A stretch of 64,000 nt of DNA from Latrodectus hesperus (GCA_037975125.1 CM075851.1:74503487-74567486); one strand, 5' to 3'; shown: positions 1 to 13,262, counted from the first letter of the stretch. Notes: a model not told the origin generated them from the letters alone. A program made the numbers and translations.

Positions 1-3000
1 AATCTCATATCAATACAAACGCATAAAGAAAAACAACGACAATAAATACAAGCTAAAAAAATTAACATCAAATTTTAATAAGAATAGTTATAATATAAGG
101 CTCAATATATTGCTTTGTAGGCCTTTTAAATAAAAAAATCTTGCAAAACTTCATTTTTTAAAAGGAGAAATTAAGATAACATAAAACATAAAACAAAAAC
201 TGAAAAATTCAAGAGTTCAAACACTTTAGCAAAAGGAAATGCTAGTTCACACCAAAGCATAAAAACACTATTTCAGGTAAGGATAATTTAATTTATACTT
301 AGCTTGTAAGAACTTTCTTAATACTAAATAAAATTTGAACGTTGTCAGATACAACAAATGTCAATCATTTTAAGTTAGGGAGTGAATGTTCCAGCCCATT
401 AACAGGCACGAAAGTAAAAATGCATCAAATAATTTTAAAAAAAGATATTTTAGTTTAGACTTAAAAACACTGAAGGTGAATAATTTCTACTTCAGAATAC
501 ATGCCACGATTTAAGAAATGAATGTGTTCGAATTGAATATAAGCACAAGGTCAACCAAGAAAACCATCTTCGTTTGCGATAAATAAAAAAGTGGGTTCCC
601 GCGATTGTTCTTTTTTAAACAATGAGTCACGCAAATTCGAAAATAATTTACGGATAGGGAAAAAGCAATTTTGGTATAGGATGAATTAGATGTTAGTGAG
701 ATTTATAATGATGCAGAAGTTATATTGTAATGTTTCAAATGCGGACCGGTTTAAATAACCGAAGAGAAATAGATAAGAATATTTCAATAAATTCTTTCTC
801 CGAAGAATAATGAAAAGTAGAAAAAAAATTAGGAATAGGAAACCTACTCGTAGTGAGGAATCAAACGGGTGCTATATTAGAGGAAAAACAGAAAACTATT
901 CAGATATCAACTTGAATTTAATCCCTCCTAAAACTATCTTGATAAAATTTTACAATGTCTGATGTACTTTTGCTGTGATCAGTTAGTTTAAAAAGAATGT
1001 TATTAATTAAATTACTTTTAGATCAACGTTCAAAATTAATAAAAAATTTGGACGTGTTTAGTCAATTTTATCGACTGTAAGTAGTCAGGTATCAACTCCC
1101 TGAAAACTTAAAATTAATTATATACAAAATAAACACATAATCCATCAAAATATACGTTAAAATTAATGCACATACCTCCACTACAGTATGTCAGAAGATT
1201 ACTTTGACAGTTTCATAATTCTATGTCTGAATTCGTTAAAGCTGTTAAAAATACACCAGGAAATCGATAAGTTCATAACATTTGTAAACATCCCTTTCAA
1301 ATACTTACACATGTATGATCAGAAAAAAATATTTCGTGATTTTTGGCCAAGAAAAACTGCTTATAAATCGTTTCATTTTGTAAATTTGCTCAGAAATTGA
1401 TTCTTTTAGATAACCCAAATTATTCAAAGTCGTCACAAAGTGCATTGACTGACCTTAACTGTTCATTAAATGTTGCATCCATTAGCGCCTTCATCCATCT
1501 GATGTTATCTCGGTTTTCTCAAGTCCCAAACATCGGTGTCTTGAGTGTTTTCATCATTTGAGAATTTCCAGTGCCATTTCCATTAATGGCAAATTTTTTA
1601 TTCATGGCTAAATACAGTTATTTCATCAAAGATAGTAAGTGACAAATTTGAAAAGTGAAAATTTCAAGTTAATTCCTTGTAAATTTTTTTATTTTTTAAA
1701 TATGTGCATTAATCTTATTTCTTTAAATTATCTTTCTAATTCTAAATTTAATTTATTGTCGAATAGGATTCAACTTCCGATTATAAAACTAGCTTTTTTT
1801 TTATGGTTGATAAGAGTTACATGAAAGAATGACATTCTGTGGATTATCTATCTTAGAATTTTTTCTAAGAATCAAAAACAATTTGTTATTCCCGAAAATT
1901 CGTCGAATTTCTTTGCTCTTTATAGCAATTAAAATTGACTTAATATTGCAAAAATATTTTTTCCAACATTAAATCTTAAACATCAACAATTTTCATTTTT
2001 GAGATAAAAACCCTTAATATTATAACTACATCTTTTTGCTAAAATTATTTTAGCTTACACGACTGCCATCTTGTAAATTTTTACGAACTTATCAATAGAA
2101 AGTATCCTCTGTCTTAAAAAGGAACTTAAATGACAAAAATATTTTAAAAAAATGTTTTTCTACTTTAAAATTCTGGGCTAAATCATTTTTTATACATTAA
2201 ATTTTCCGGACGAAAATTATTATGAGATTTTTTAAATATAATAATATATTAAGAGTAATAACATTTTTAATTCCTTCTATACTATCTTCGCAGAGGAATT
2301 TGTAAAGGATTTCTCACCGGTATGCAGAACCAGTGAATTGAAATTTTTTTAGCTCTATGTACAAAAGAATTGATAGTAGACATGAAAACCGTAAAAGATA
2401 ATCAAAATTCAAATCGTTATAGGAGTTGTCATTAAAATTCCGCAGTTGTAATTCGCCATTAAAATTACGCTATATTTCTGGCTAATGACATTGAACTCGC
2501 ATTTGGAAGAAATCCTAAGAAAACAGTCAAGCTATATTTAGACTGGATTAGAAGAACGCCATATTGATTAGCAGCCTTAAAAAAAAAAAAATTTAGCTAC
2601 TTATATCGCAAGGTGGAATGATACAGCACAGTGAAGATATTAAAAACGTTTAATATTCAATTATACTTACTTTTGTGAAACTGTAAAAAATTGGGAGTGG
2701 AAAACTTGCAAAGTCATATTTAATTAAATTGTAAATTATTATTATTATTATTTTTTTTTTGCTTCTTCAGCTATAAAATTTTAGAAATGTATATAATAAA
2801 TTGAAAATACAAGAATTGCTATTATAAAAATGATAGTATATTCCGTATCATTGATACTACGCGCAGTGTGTTGTAGAGATGGCTAGATTACATTATTATC
2901 AATCAGCCAATGAATGAATATATATGATTAAATGCTTTGCGATTTTTAACCGTGCTCAAGTGACGAGATTAACATATGAGCTGGCTTAACCTCTAGAAAA

Positions 3001-5512
3001 GAACTAACGAGACTTGGATTTTAAAAACATTTAACGTAAAACTAGTAGTACAACTTAAAAAGTATAATATCAACTAATTCCGCGATTACACACATTAAAG
3101 CATAAAATTAATTCTCTTAAACATTATTTAACTGAATTATAATGCACTTGTTATTGATATAATGTTGAGGTCACATCAGAATAAAGATTTACATCTCTTC
3201 TGACAAAACAGCACAAAATTTTGAATATTCCCAGAATGGAGATATATTTAAGGAGAAAAACTTAAATACTAGAAAATTATCTAACCAGGAAAACGGCTGT
3301 CAAAAAAATGATATTCAATGTATTGTCGGATTAGTTGTAAGACTAAATTTAATATGCAAAGAGTTTAGAGGGAAAAAAAGAAATGAAACTCAACTAAACA
3401 TGAACTTCAAAACTTATGATAATATTTCAAGCCATATAAAAATTCGATATACTTATTTAATCGGTGAACCACAGCGAGAACTACTTTTACTCATTTTTTC
3501 AGGAATTAACCACGAATATATTCATATAACTGAGAAAATTTTATACAGTTAATTTTTCTTTCAATATTTTTTCCACTATTCTGTGAAATATGCTGCAGTT
3601 AATTCATGACAAAGCAGACTACCAACAAATCGATAAATAAATAAATAAAAAAGCGATTACTTTTATACGAAATTAGAGAGAGCTATACACAAAAATTACT
3701 TTCAAAAATAAATAACCTTAATACGATTTTTCTTTTTATATAATCGACGGAAATAATTGATTTAATCGAAGGAAATTATACAAATTGACAATACTACGAA
3801 AATTTCCTTTTCAATACCAATTTAATTAAAAACTTGATTTCAGCAACTAAGATAACATACCATACACAGCACGAATCAATTTTAAAGGAAACTCAGAATT
3901 CTAAGAAACAAATTACAATTGAATTAGCCCACATAAGGTAATGTAAATAACCATATTATACATTTGCCTACCACATGATTTATTTAGAAATAAGTAATGT
4001 ATAAGACAATACGCGATTTACTCAATATACATATGTCAGATGATGTTTGTAGCCGTGGATGAGTTTTAAAATTGTCAACAACAACAACAAAGGCGTTGTA
4101 TAATCAATACAAATTGATAAATTTATAAGCCTTGAAAATTTACAAAGCTTTCCCTACATGGGCTGCAATTATATTAGAAATCTTGTTCACATTTTTCAGT
4201 GATGTAAGCATAATCAACAGGTATACTTGATTACAATGTGAATTTAATATTCATAATTACATATAAAAATATGTAAATATTTCTACTTTAAGTTCATCGT
4301 ATTTAAATTTGGTTTGTCACAGCAAAGAGATTAATTCATGGAAGTTTACGCGAATAGAAATAATTTATAGAATTCGAATCATTACAAATGCTCATGTTTT
4401 AGATTGAAATCAAACCCACGAAATGTTAACTAAAGGTCACAGTCAATGTATTTTGTATAAATAAAATCTTTATTCTGTTCGTCCGAACTTAGAAAGACTG
4501 CACGGATTGAGTGAAACTTATCGGGATTTGTCATTTTCTGGTTAACTTATAATAAAAGCTTGATTTGCTTTCGATATTTTAATTAGAGTTTGTAATTTAA
4601 AACAATGATTTGAAGTCCCGATAAAAAGTTGCTTATGCTGTTATGCAACACTTTACAAGACAGAGCATAACGTTCCAGAAATGTTCTTCCTTCAAGAAAT
4701 AAGAACGTGACTTTTTTTTCCTTTTAAAATCGTCACTTTTGCTAAAGCTAAAGTATTTGTGCGGCAATGAATTATTTTCTTCCTGCATTCTCAAACAACA
4801 TTTCCTATTTTTGTTTTGTTCATCGCAGCGTATTTATGCATATACACTTCCCTCCAATATTCCGGGAATAAAAACATTGGGCTGTGGATGAAAGCTGTTC
4901 CAGCTTCAATATTTATATTCTTAATAAAAGAATCTAAGTTTTCTACACATTCATTTCATTTCTTCCAAGCTGATCTAAACTAGAGATCTCATTTTATTTC
5001 ATGATGCAACACGTTATGAGTAAAAATGTAGTAGTATTTATTCTTGTACACCTGAACAACCCAAGAGTATAACGAGACTTAATAAATTATTAAATCTTTT
5101 TTCTTATCTTCCCAATAGAGAAGAATTTATTTCTCCTGGGTGAGAATTTGTTTTAATTTAAGGGATAATTGAGCTATGAACCCCTTAATTAATCATTGCT
5201 AGTACTGTAGAAACTACATTCTAAAACAGAAACTATATGTTACAACAGTAATGCTTTGGTTATAAATCTTACAAAATTACATGTAGATATTCTCAAATTA
5301 TAATTCACGCAAATTATGAAAATAAATAAATATCCCAGTGATTACTTTTTAAGCAATCTATTATAACGAGAAATTAGTAGATCTATAGAAACGCTCAGCA
5401 TACGTTAACATAAATTCTATGAGAGTTAGTTTAAACATGATTTCGACTAAACACTCGTGTTGAAGTAACTGCCGAATTGAAGACCACAAAGGGTCATTCA
5501 GTCCCACTCTTC

Positions 5513-5669
5513 TTTTGGTTTTGTTTGTCGCTCAACGGTCTTTTTTGCACCCGAGGTGTAATTAGACCGGGACCTACGGTTTAAAGTGGATTCCGAACCA
5601 CTACAAACATCCATACCCGAGGTGGGATTCAAAAGGCAAGAGCGCTAACCATTCGGCTGCCAGCTCGGT
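5513..5669 (-). mobile_element. tRNA-derived SINE, shorter copy lacking the B box
   Basis: This copy belongs to the same family as the SINE at 5937-6111 and has the same orientation, with the tRNA-like head at the right end. It is flanked by a 12-bp direct repeat, GTCCCACTCTTC, at 5501-5512 and 5670-5681, which is a clear target-site duplication. The A-box side of the head (CAGCCGAATGGTTAGCGC on the minus strand) is present. About 20 bases that should hold the B box are missing between the GGTGGGATTC and AGGCAAG segments. The loss may have happened after insertion, or the copy may have come from a deleted transcript. Confidence 0.85.
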
Positions 5670-5936
5670 GTCCCACTCTTCAGTTACACAGCAGATGTAA
5701 TTCTAAAAAACATATTTCAATGACTGATCAAACTTTTTGTATTAAATTTCAGAATCTTTCAATGTTCACATCACCTTCAAAATTTTAAGTACATATTCTA
5801 ATGATCTGTAGAATTCATTTAATAAGGATTACTCTAATAATAAAAAAGTAAAATTATCCAAGACGAATAATTCTAAAATATAAAATTAGAACATTTTAAA
5901 TACAGTAAGATCTGTTCGTACAAAATACAGGAAAAG

Positions 5937-6111
5937 TTTGGTTTGTTTGTCGCTCAACGGTCATTTTTTGCAGACGAGGGCTAATTAGACCGGGACTTAC
6001 GGTTTAAAGTGGATTCCGAACCACTACAAACATCCATGCTCAGGGTGGGATTCGAACCCACGAACTGTTGAACCGAAGGCAAGAGCGCTAACCATTCGGC
6101 TGCCAGCTCGG
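5937..6111 (-). mobile_element. tRNA-derived SINE, full copy
   Basis: The element is bounded by a perfect 16-bp direct repeat, CAAAATACAGGAAAAG, at 5921-5936 and 6112-6127. Read on the minus strand, it starts with a tRNA-like head. This has an A-box-like stretch (TGGCAGCCGAATGGTTAGC) and, after an anticodon-arm-like segment, the B-box-like GGGTTCGAATCCCACC. The body has no open frame, as expected for a pol III-transcribed, non-coding element that relies on LINE enzymes. The intact duplication suggests a fairly young insertion. Decayed relatives lie at 10372-10510, 17596-17744, 18181-18308 and 43426-43603. Confidence 0.9.
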
Positions 6112-7078
6112 CAAAATACAGGAAAAGCTGTTCTTACAATGAGAATTAGTTGGTCTACAAACCGCGCGTTCCTTTTAATTTTAAGGAATAATTAAAAATC
6201 ATTTCTTACCTCTTACGCACTTTTATATTAAGGTTTAAGCATTATTTCATAATCTTTTGTATCGGAGATGAACACATTCATTAAATTGTACGGTGTTCTT
6301 ATGCTAATATGTAACATGGCAAATTCCTCATTTATATAGTATAATCTTAATCATAATTATCGTAAATACCAATGTGAAGAGTACAGGAAGTAAATTTGTG
6401 GCGAAAAGATATGGTATAAATAAAAGGATAAAAATCTGTCTTTATCATGGTGCCCGGAAATAAAAGATCATAAAAAAATCCTGCTTATACATTTTCAAGA
6501 TATCTTAAGGAATCTAACTTCACAAGAGTTATTTACAATGAATCTTTGTAAGTAAAGGCTTTTTTAGTCCGAAGTATACCTCCCAACTTTCATGATTTCT
6601 TTTGTCTCCATAACTTCGTTTCTTTTATTATCTATAAAATCATGCTTAAATTTGAAGTAGGTACACCTCAAATTTTCTTGAAACATTAAAAAGTATAAAA
6701 AATTTTCACTAAGAAAACAATCAAATTTTTTTATATATAAATGCTTGATTACATATCTAAGCAAACAAAATGGGGGAAAAAAACCCGCTAATTTAGCTCT
6801 TGTTAAATTAGTTTTCAAATTTTTTAGATTTGAATCTTAATTTTTAGCAAAATTTATAAGCTAATAATTCTCTTTCGTTTCACGTTTGTTTAGAAGTTTT
6901 TGTAACTAACATTTTTTAATCATGAATAAGGTATCTTTTCTAGTAACCCTTTTAAAATTCGACATATCGACGTTTTTAGAGTAAATTCAAAATGAAATAC
7001 ATTTAATGCAATCATTAAAAGCATTTAAATATAGCTGATTTTTTAAAGGAAATTTTTAAAGACAGTATTGAATGAAAC

Positions 7079-7376
7079 TTTTTTTTTCCAATGGCGGGCA
7101 CAAGAGGGTTGAACCCTATGCCACAAGGTCAGAGACTGCTATTCATTTGTCGTTACCCAGCGGGCACCTGTGAACCAAGTCACGGGAGGCGAGTAGCGTT
7201 ACCCGCGCAATACCACCACAAACCCGTTTATAGGGCGGGCCACATTCATACAACATCACAGAAGAAAGGTTAGAGAACAGAGAAGGAAAGAAACATCCAT
7301 GTCCGAACCGGGATTCGAACCCGGGACCAACAGCTCAGGAGTCAGGAACGCTAACCACTCAGCCAATCGGTCGGCG
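7079..7376 (-). mobile_element. tRNA-derived SINE of a second family with A-tail
   Basis: On the minus strand the element begins near 7376 with a well-kept tRNA-like head. The A box is TGGCTGAGTGG and the B box is GGTTCGAATCC, inside a perfect CCGGG/CCCGG T-arm-like pair. A GC-richer body of about 200 bases follows, ending in an A-run (the T-run at 7079-7087 on the plus strand). The body differs from the family at 5.5-6.1 kb. I could not find a convincing target duplication. The frame at 7091-7273 lies wholly inside it and is not a gene. The good state of both boxes suggests a recent copy. Confidence 0.8.
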
Positions 7377-9885
7377 AAAACTATACAATAATCACAAAAT
7401 TTAAATAACCCAAGAAGACAAAATGATCAATCCATCATGAACGGAGGTATTTACATGCGACTAATTTTGAGATTAGTCAAAAACTGATTTATATATTTTG
7501 TAGCCACTCTGCACTTAAAATGTTAATTCTGCCAGTGGAATTTTCAATTAAAAATGGATTACTGCAAAGACCTTTGTTAACATGAAAATCTAATGAGAAC
7601 TGAAAACAACCATATAAACCATTCACAGCAAAGCGACAGTAATTTGAAATGAAAAATCCAAGATCTTAAGTGAAAATTTAATGTCAAGTTAGATTTATTT
7701 TTCAAGGACAAATTCTACTCAATTGTCAAAGAAAATTTTTCCTCATTGATTACAGCTGAAAATCGCTGTAAGGCCTTTTTTGGAAACCAACCGATTAGCA
7801 CCAGAAGGAATATTTTTATAGATAATAGGGCATATTAACAGGCTGCAACAAAAAAAACTTGGAAAATTTCCAAGCACCCACATTGAAAGACATGCAGAAA
7901 GCAGAAGTCAACCATATATCCCCCTATTGCTCTCAATAATGGTTGGAATGGGGAACACATCATAATTGATTTATTCAGTTTTGAAAAGTAAATTACAGAA
8001 AGTAAATTACACTTCTAATAAAGAGTTCAATTAAAGATGCAGCACCACAGACAAAAGAGCATCTAATGATGCTTTCAACTGTGACTTGGATTCTTCCACA
8101 TAATAGAAAAGTTTCCTTCAAAAAATTATGTTCAAAATCCTAATTTTTCCAACTAAACAATGAAAGTGATACTCAATGTTCTTTTAATAGAAAAAAAGAG
8201 ACATATATATCACTCAAATTTAATTGATTACACATGGCACTAATTTTAATACCATTTTAACCAATGCTCTTTCAGTAAAATTTTAATTTCGCATATAGAA
8301 AAACATATAATGTTAAGCTATAAATTTAGTTTTGATGTCATATAAACATATGACAAATTACATGAAAAAATTAAGATTTCTGTACAAATTTTGTCATTAA
8401 GTACTCTTTTTTATCATAAAAATAGATTCTTATTTTCCCTTAATAAATTAGGATGAAATCTACAAATAAATTAGACTGTTAAAATTTAAAATAACACACA
8501 CACAACAACAAAGATTTCACAAAATTTTTTTATTTATATCTCAAAAATATACCTAATATTTTGCATATTTCCAATCAGATTTTGAACAATTTTCAGAATT
8601 TTCTTGTCTACACATATTTACTATAAAAAATGCTACAATACAGCTTCAATAAAAAATAGAAAGTATATATATCTAAACATATAGGAATTATATTTCCTGT
8701 ATTTAAACAAAAGCAAATGAAATATTCAATTATATTAATGAAAGCCCTTGTTCCTAGTTTTTACATAAAGACTACTAAAAATTAACTATTATAGTTATGC
8801 TGAGAAATTTCATTGCTCAATTAACAATATATATATATATATTGGTTATTCATTTCTCTAATTAATATTACCACTTCAAAAGAGGTATTGAAATAAAGGC
8901 ATTCACTATGACAATTTACTAGCAAAAAGTTAAAAGAAAGATTCATAAATTTAATTTTACCAAACATAAAGTGATTCAAATGAGCATTTGCTAGTGAAAT
9001 ATGAAAACACATTTAAAAGAAAACTGTTAAAACGTTTTTTAAGACTTGATAATTCCCAGAAAAATTGTATTTGAACGATGCAAGGAAAAAATACTTACTA
9101 ATTAATTAAAAACACTACTCAAATAAATTTAAAACAAAACTTTATTAACATATCATTGATAAAAAATTATTTTTATGGATTTTCAAGAGATAGATTGATA
9201 TAAAAACGAAGGAAATGAAATTATTAACAAATATTGGGTTTTAAGTCTTCATTATTGAAGCTTGTGTGACAAGTTTGACCTTTATTTTATTTAAACTTTT
9301 ATGTTTTTAAAATGGAGAGAAAGAAATGGTTAAAAACTTGCAATAGAGGCAATAAGCAAAATTATTATAGTAAAAGAATCTATTATCAAAGCCTTCCCTA
9401 AGTTAGCAGACAGTGAAATTTACAATTCCACTTGTTGAAGTTGAATGATTTCTAGCCCCTATAGAGGTTAGATTATTTTTTTGAAAGCATAAAAGTAAAA
9501 TAATGAATCAAAAGAACCTTAAAAATCAGCTTTCCAATATTTTTAAACAATTTTTTTCCCCTTTTTTGAAATTTTTTCTAACACTTTTATATTTCATAAA
9601 TAATTCATAATATTGACAAATTCAAAGAATTTAGAAATTTATTTGTAGTTAATTTTATTCCAAATTCAGAGGACTCTTTAATACAAATCACATTTTAATA
9701 GAAATAAAAACATTTTTGTAATGAATAAGAAATTTGACATAAAGTTAATATTTAGTAAGATGCACTTATATTTAAAAATGCTGTTGGAAACAAATTTCAC
9801 AATTTTTAAAGTATTTTTTAATTTTCTTTGTTTTGCAAAATTCTAGGCATCAATCTTTAAGTAATATTAAAATTCTTTTGATATC

Positions 9886-10105
9886 ACATAGTGGAGAACC
9901 TAATGGCCGAAGACTGTTGTAAAGGCATTTTACCATCCACTATGTAAATTGTTTTTTGGGAGGACATTTCATAGAATGACACATTCACATATCCCAAGAG
10001 AGGAAACTCAGAAAACTCTCAAGCATGCCTAAGACAGAGCTGCAACAGCCAATCCACATAGTTCAATAATGGTTGGGATGAAACCCGAGACTATGCTCTC
10101 AATGG
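9886..10105. mobile_element. Decayed SINE-like dispersed repeat
   Basis: This block is GC-richer than its surroundings. It contains phrases such as GGGAGGACATTTCATAGAATG and CCAAGAGAGGAAACTCAG that I associate with dispersed repeats in spider genomes. A 10-bp perfect inverted repeat (ACATAGTGGA at 9886-9895 and its complement at 9936-9945) sits at the left end. A short similar phrase (TCAATAATGGTTGGAATGGG) occurs at about 7932-7952, so there may be a second fragment there. No frame or target duplication is visible. The family assignment rests on memory. Confidence 0.4.
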
Positions 10106-10371
10106 TGTCTTATTGTAAGTAAAGGCCATGGTGACACCACATAAACATTCTTAAACTTGAAATGAAAAATTTTAAAGCATGCACCTGAGAGAATAGAATC
10201 TCTAATGGAATATTACACATTAATAAAAATAAACAAAATAAAAAATATACATTTAGGTTGTATAAAAACCACTTTAAATAACACTTCTGCATTTAGAGGA
10301 TATAGCATTCTTATTAATACTGATTTCATGAAGAATCCATGACGAAGTATAACTTTTAATCAATTTGTTAC

Positions 10372-10510
10372 TCAAGAGGGTTGATTTGACAGTGATTTAC
10401 AGTTTAAGGTGGTCTCTGAACTATTACAAATGCAGCTGAAATGGGAATTGAACTCGTGAAATGTTACACTGAATGTCAGACTGCAAACAATTAAGCAGCC
10501 AGTTCAGTGG
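10372..10510 (-). mobile_element. Decayed copy of the 5.5-6.1 kb SINE family
   Basis: The order of motifs follows the full SINE at 5937-6111: a TTTAAGGTGG...CTGAACTATTACAAA body segment, then GGGAATTGAACTCGTGAAATGTTAC, then AATTAAGCAGCCAGTTCAG. Many positions have changed and the B-box equivalent is damaged. No target duplication can be seen. It is an old insertion. Confidence 0.6.
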
Positions 10511-10783
10511 CAAAACTAAATGAACGCACACAAATTTTAATCATACACACACACACTTAAATACAAGGTAATTTATGTAATATTAAATAAATCTCAGCTC
10601 TACGAGCATGAATTATTACTACACAAATTCTACAGTATAAAATTTTTGAATATATTTATACAATTATTCATATGAAAGTTACAACAAAAATGCAACTGTA
10701 ATGACTTCTAGTAATTTGAATGTACCATCATTATCTAAAGCAGAAAATTCAAATCTTTTTTACTAGAAGAATTATTTTTCACT

Positions 10784-10828
10784 CTTCCCACAACATTAAT
10801 TTAAATATTTAATTAATGTTGTGGGAAG
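10784..10828. repeat. Perfect 18-bp inverted repeat (hairpin)
   Basis: The arms CTTCCCACAACATTAATT (10784-10801) and its exact complement (10811-10828) surround a 9-base AT loop. A second short inverted repeat (CAAATTAAA...TTTAATTTG) follows within 30 bases. It may be the remnant of a small foldback element, or an intronic hairpin. Confidence 0.85.
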
Positions 10829-11828
10829 TGTAACTCAAATTAAATGTATAATTTAATTTGAATAAAAATGTTTTTAAATATTAAAACTTTCAAAGCAAAA
10901 AATACTTGATATAATCATGTTTTTGACTTTAATAAGAATACTACTTATGTGAGCTTTTATGTAATTAAAATGCCTAAAAAAAAATTGTAGGATTTCTAGT
11001 TATTTTAATAAAATAAAAGCTCACTTTTGATATCTAGAAATTAATTTCTCACTATCTTTTTTAAATTTAAAATTGTCTGAATAATTTCCAATTCTTATAA
11101 CTTTTCTAAGGAAATTCACAACATTTTTTTGTCTTACATTCATATATTTTTTTGAAGTGAATCTTATGATCTATAATGTTTAATCTTTCTATCTGTGATA
11201 AATTGTTAGTTCAACTGTATTATAAATAGCATTTTATTAATTTCTAAATACATCCAAAAATTTTTATACAATATTTGTTATACATTATAAAGAATACAAA
11301 CATATAACAATACTGGAAATATTATACCTGATAAGTAACAAAATAATAAAGCATATTTTAAAATCCAATAAAAATTGCAAACATGAAATCTTGAAACAAA
11401 AAATGAAATCCAATGAAATTGCTTACCGACAAACTAATCCAATATAAAAAATGTGTTTTTATATTCTACAATCAATATTGACAATAGATAAGATTTGAAA
11501 ATTGAAAATCTTAAATACACCATACAAGGTACACAATAGCTTGATAAATAAGATAAAACTGACAGATATGAGATTCAGATGGAATGAAGTAAAAACTGTC
11601 CATGAAGATATAAAATAGCACTATTAAACCCCATTTTAAAATATCATTTTTTATATAAATAAACCTTACAATTTTTATGCTTACAGTTCTATAAACTTTT
11701 ACAGTATTTCAAATAACTAAAAATATCAAAAAATATTAATTAGCTTTTCAATAATATTTTTAAAGACCACTGTTATCAATCATAAGTTTCCATTAGGTCA
11801 GCTATTATTTTTTTATAATAATTATTAA

Positions 11829-11857
11829 TTTCCATAAATATATAATATTTATGGAAA
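11829..11857. repeat. Small AT-rich hairpin
   Basis: TTTCCATAAATAT is followed after 3 bases by its complement. Such hairpins arise easily in DNA this AT-rich, so no function is proposed. Confidence 0.6.
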
Positions 11858-13135
11858 CTAAAATACCAAATTTTATTATATAACAGATACAAATCATTTT
11901 ATAAATTTATTATCAATAAATTACAATAATTAAATACAAATTAAAAATTTTTTAAGAGAATGAAAATTCAAAATTGAATTTTATTTAGATAACTTTTAAG
12001 TTCTCAATATTACTGATAATTTATCACTCTAATACAAAATTATAATATTCAAGATAATAGGTATATTTAATATTAAGGAAATGTTTTTATTATGGACAAT
12101 AATTATAAATATACATGATCATTGATATTATAGCAGAGTAAATTGTTGAAATTTGATATTTCCATAATATTAAGAAACTTTAATATTTAGTAAACATTAT
12201 AACCATGACGGATCAGGCATTAGTCTGCTTAAATCAAAATTTTATAGTTTACTTAATGGTTAAGACTACTAATCTAGTTGTTTTAATGTCTAAATAATTA
12301 TTTACAAATGTGTATTTTATGGAATTATACGATTAAAGACGATATGAAACAATTAAAATTATACACTTAAATTTAAACCTTACAGGTAATACTTTTATGA
12401 TATTAAATATCACTCTTTAAAGTAAAATATAAATAAAAAAGTATACATTTAACAAGCATTAAAGTACAGAATACATTTAAAAAATAGGTTTAAATCATCA
12501 ACAACACGTGCAAAACGAATTTATAAGGAAATGTTAGCTTTATAAGTTTTGCTATATAAAATAGGTATATGAAAACAAGTATTTATGAATAAAAATAATT
12601 TATGTAGTATCTAGTTATGATAAAGTACATTCATAATTTAGGAACAGATGTAATGTAAACAAGAAAAAAAATTATTAAGAAGCTACTGTTGATTTGGCGA
12701 ATCTGCGCATTATTGGCGTCGATTCAGAAATACTTAGCAAAAAATAATTTACCGCGTAATGTCAAATTTTTAAATTATCTGATCAAGAGGATATCGTAAT
12801 AATGAATAAACAAACAAATTTCTTAGCAATGAGAATATTAAAAACGTGTAAAATATTGTTCAAACAAATATTATGCCGCCAAGCACATAGCCCAAAATGT
12901 AAAATGGCGTCGTTCAATAAGCACGTGAAGGAATGTAGCACCCTTAAGTAACCTCAGTAAGTTTTTTGCTAACAGTTGTTTATAAATAATAAGGAAAAAA
13001 GATTGACAAGTTTAGTATATACATAAACATGCAGTAAAGATACATAAATTACTGTGATTTGATTTTAATATTTACATAACATCAGGTAATTACACACTAA
13101 TGCATTAATTTTAATTAGGAATTTACAGTACTTAC

Positions 13136-13262
13136 CATCATCCAACAATCTTTCAAGATGTAAAAACACATTGGGAAAAGCTGCCATTTGTTTTTTATCC
13201 TTTAGTAGCTGTGCTAAGTAGTCAGCTGTATTCTGAGCATTGTTATTTGGAGTTTCTCCCAT
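13136..13262 (-). CDS. how: First coding exon of a STAR/Quaking-type RNA-binding protein (held out wings orthologue)
   Basis: The exon encodes 42 codons plus one base, from an ATG whose A is at 13262 to the donor G|GTAAG at 13136/13135. Residues 12-24 read TADYLAQLLKDKK and residues 26-42 MAAFPNVFLHLERLLDD. These match the start of the QUA1 homodimerisation region of Drosophila HOW and vertebrate QKI. In that family the next residues are E-I-(S/A)-R-V-R; the exon ends in phase 1, so G plus AA from the next exon would restore the Glu. HOW/QKI proteins bind ACUAAY-type elements as dimers and control splicing, stability and translation of mRNAs in muscle, glia and tendon cells. I chose this ATG because the frame upstream of it has no other ATG, only a TTG. 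KH and QUA2 exons must lie outside the window. A domesticated or retroposed copy is unlikely because of the intact splice donor. Confidence 0.85.

Larger units (their letters stand above)
1..13135 (-). other. how: Probable part of intron 1 of the quaking/how-like gene
   Basis: This stretch lies downstream (minus strand) of the first coding exon, whose donor is at 13135-13131. I looked in it for the next STAR exon, which should begin with the rest of QUA1 and lead into the KH domain, and saw nothing like it. The DNA is strongly AT-rich with only short chance frames, for example at 6564-6818 and 10110-10292. It holds three intact-looking SINEs at 5.5-7.4 kb, decayed repeats at 9.9-10.5 kb and AT-rich hairpins at 10.8 and 11.8 kb. 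That it is intron is inferred from the exon on its right; a long first intron is common in this gene family and in large arthropod genomes. Confidence 0.6.

Noticed and set aside
7091..7273. 60-codon plus-strand frame
   Set aside because: It lies entirely inside the minus-strand SINE at 7079-7376.
7298..7376. A functional tRNA gene at the head of the SINE
   Set aside because: Both internal promoter boxes are good, but the two acceptor-stem halves do not pair over seven bases and the sequence runs on into the SINE body.
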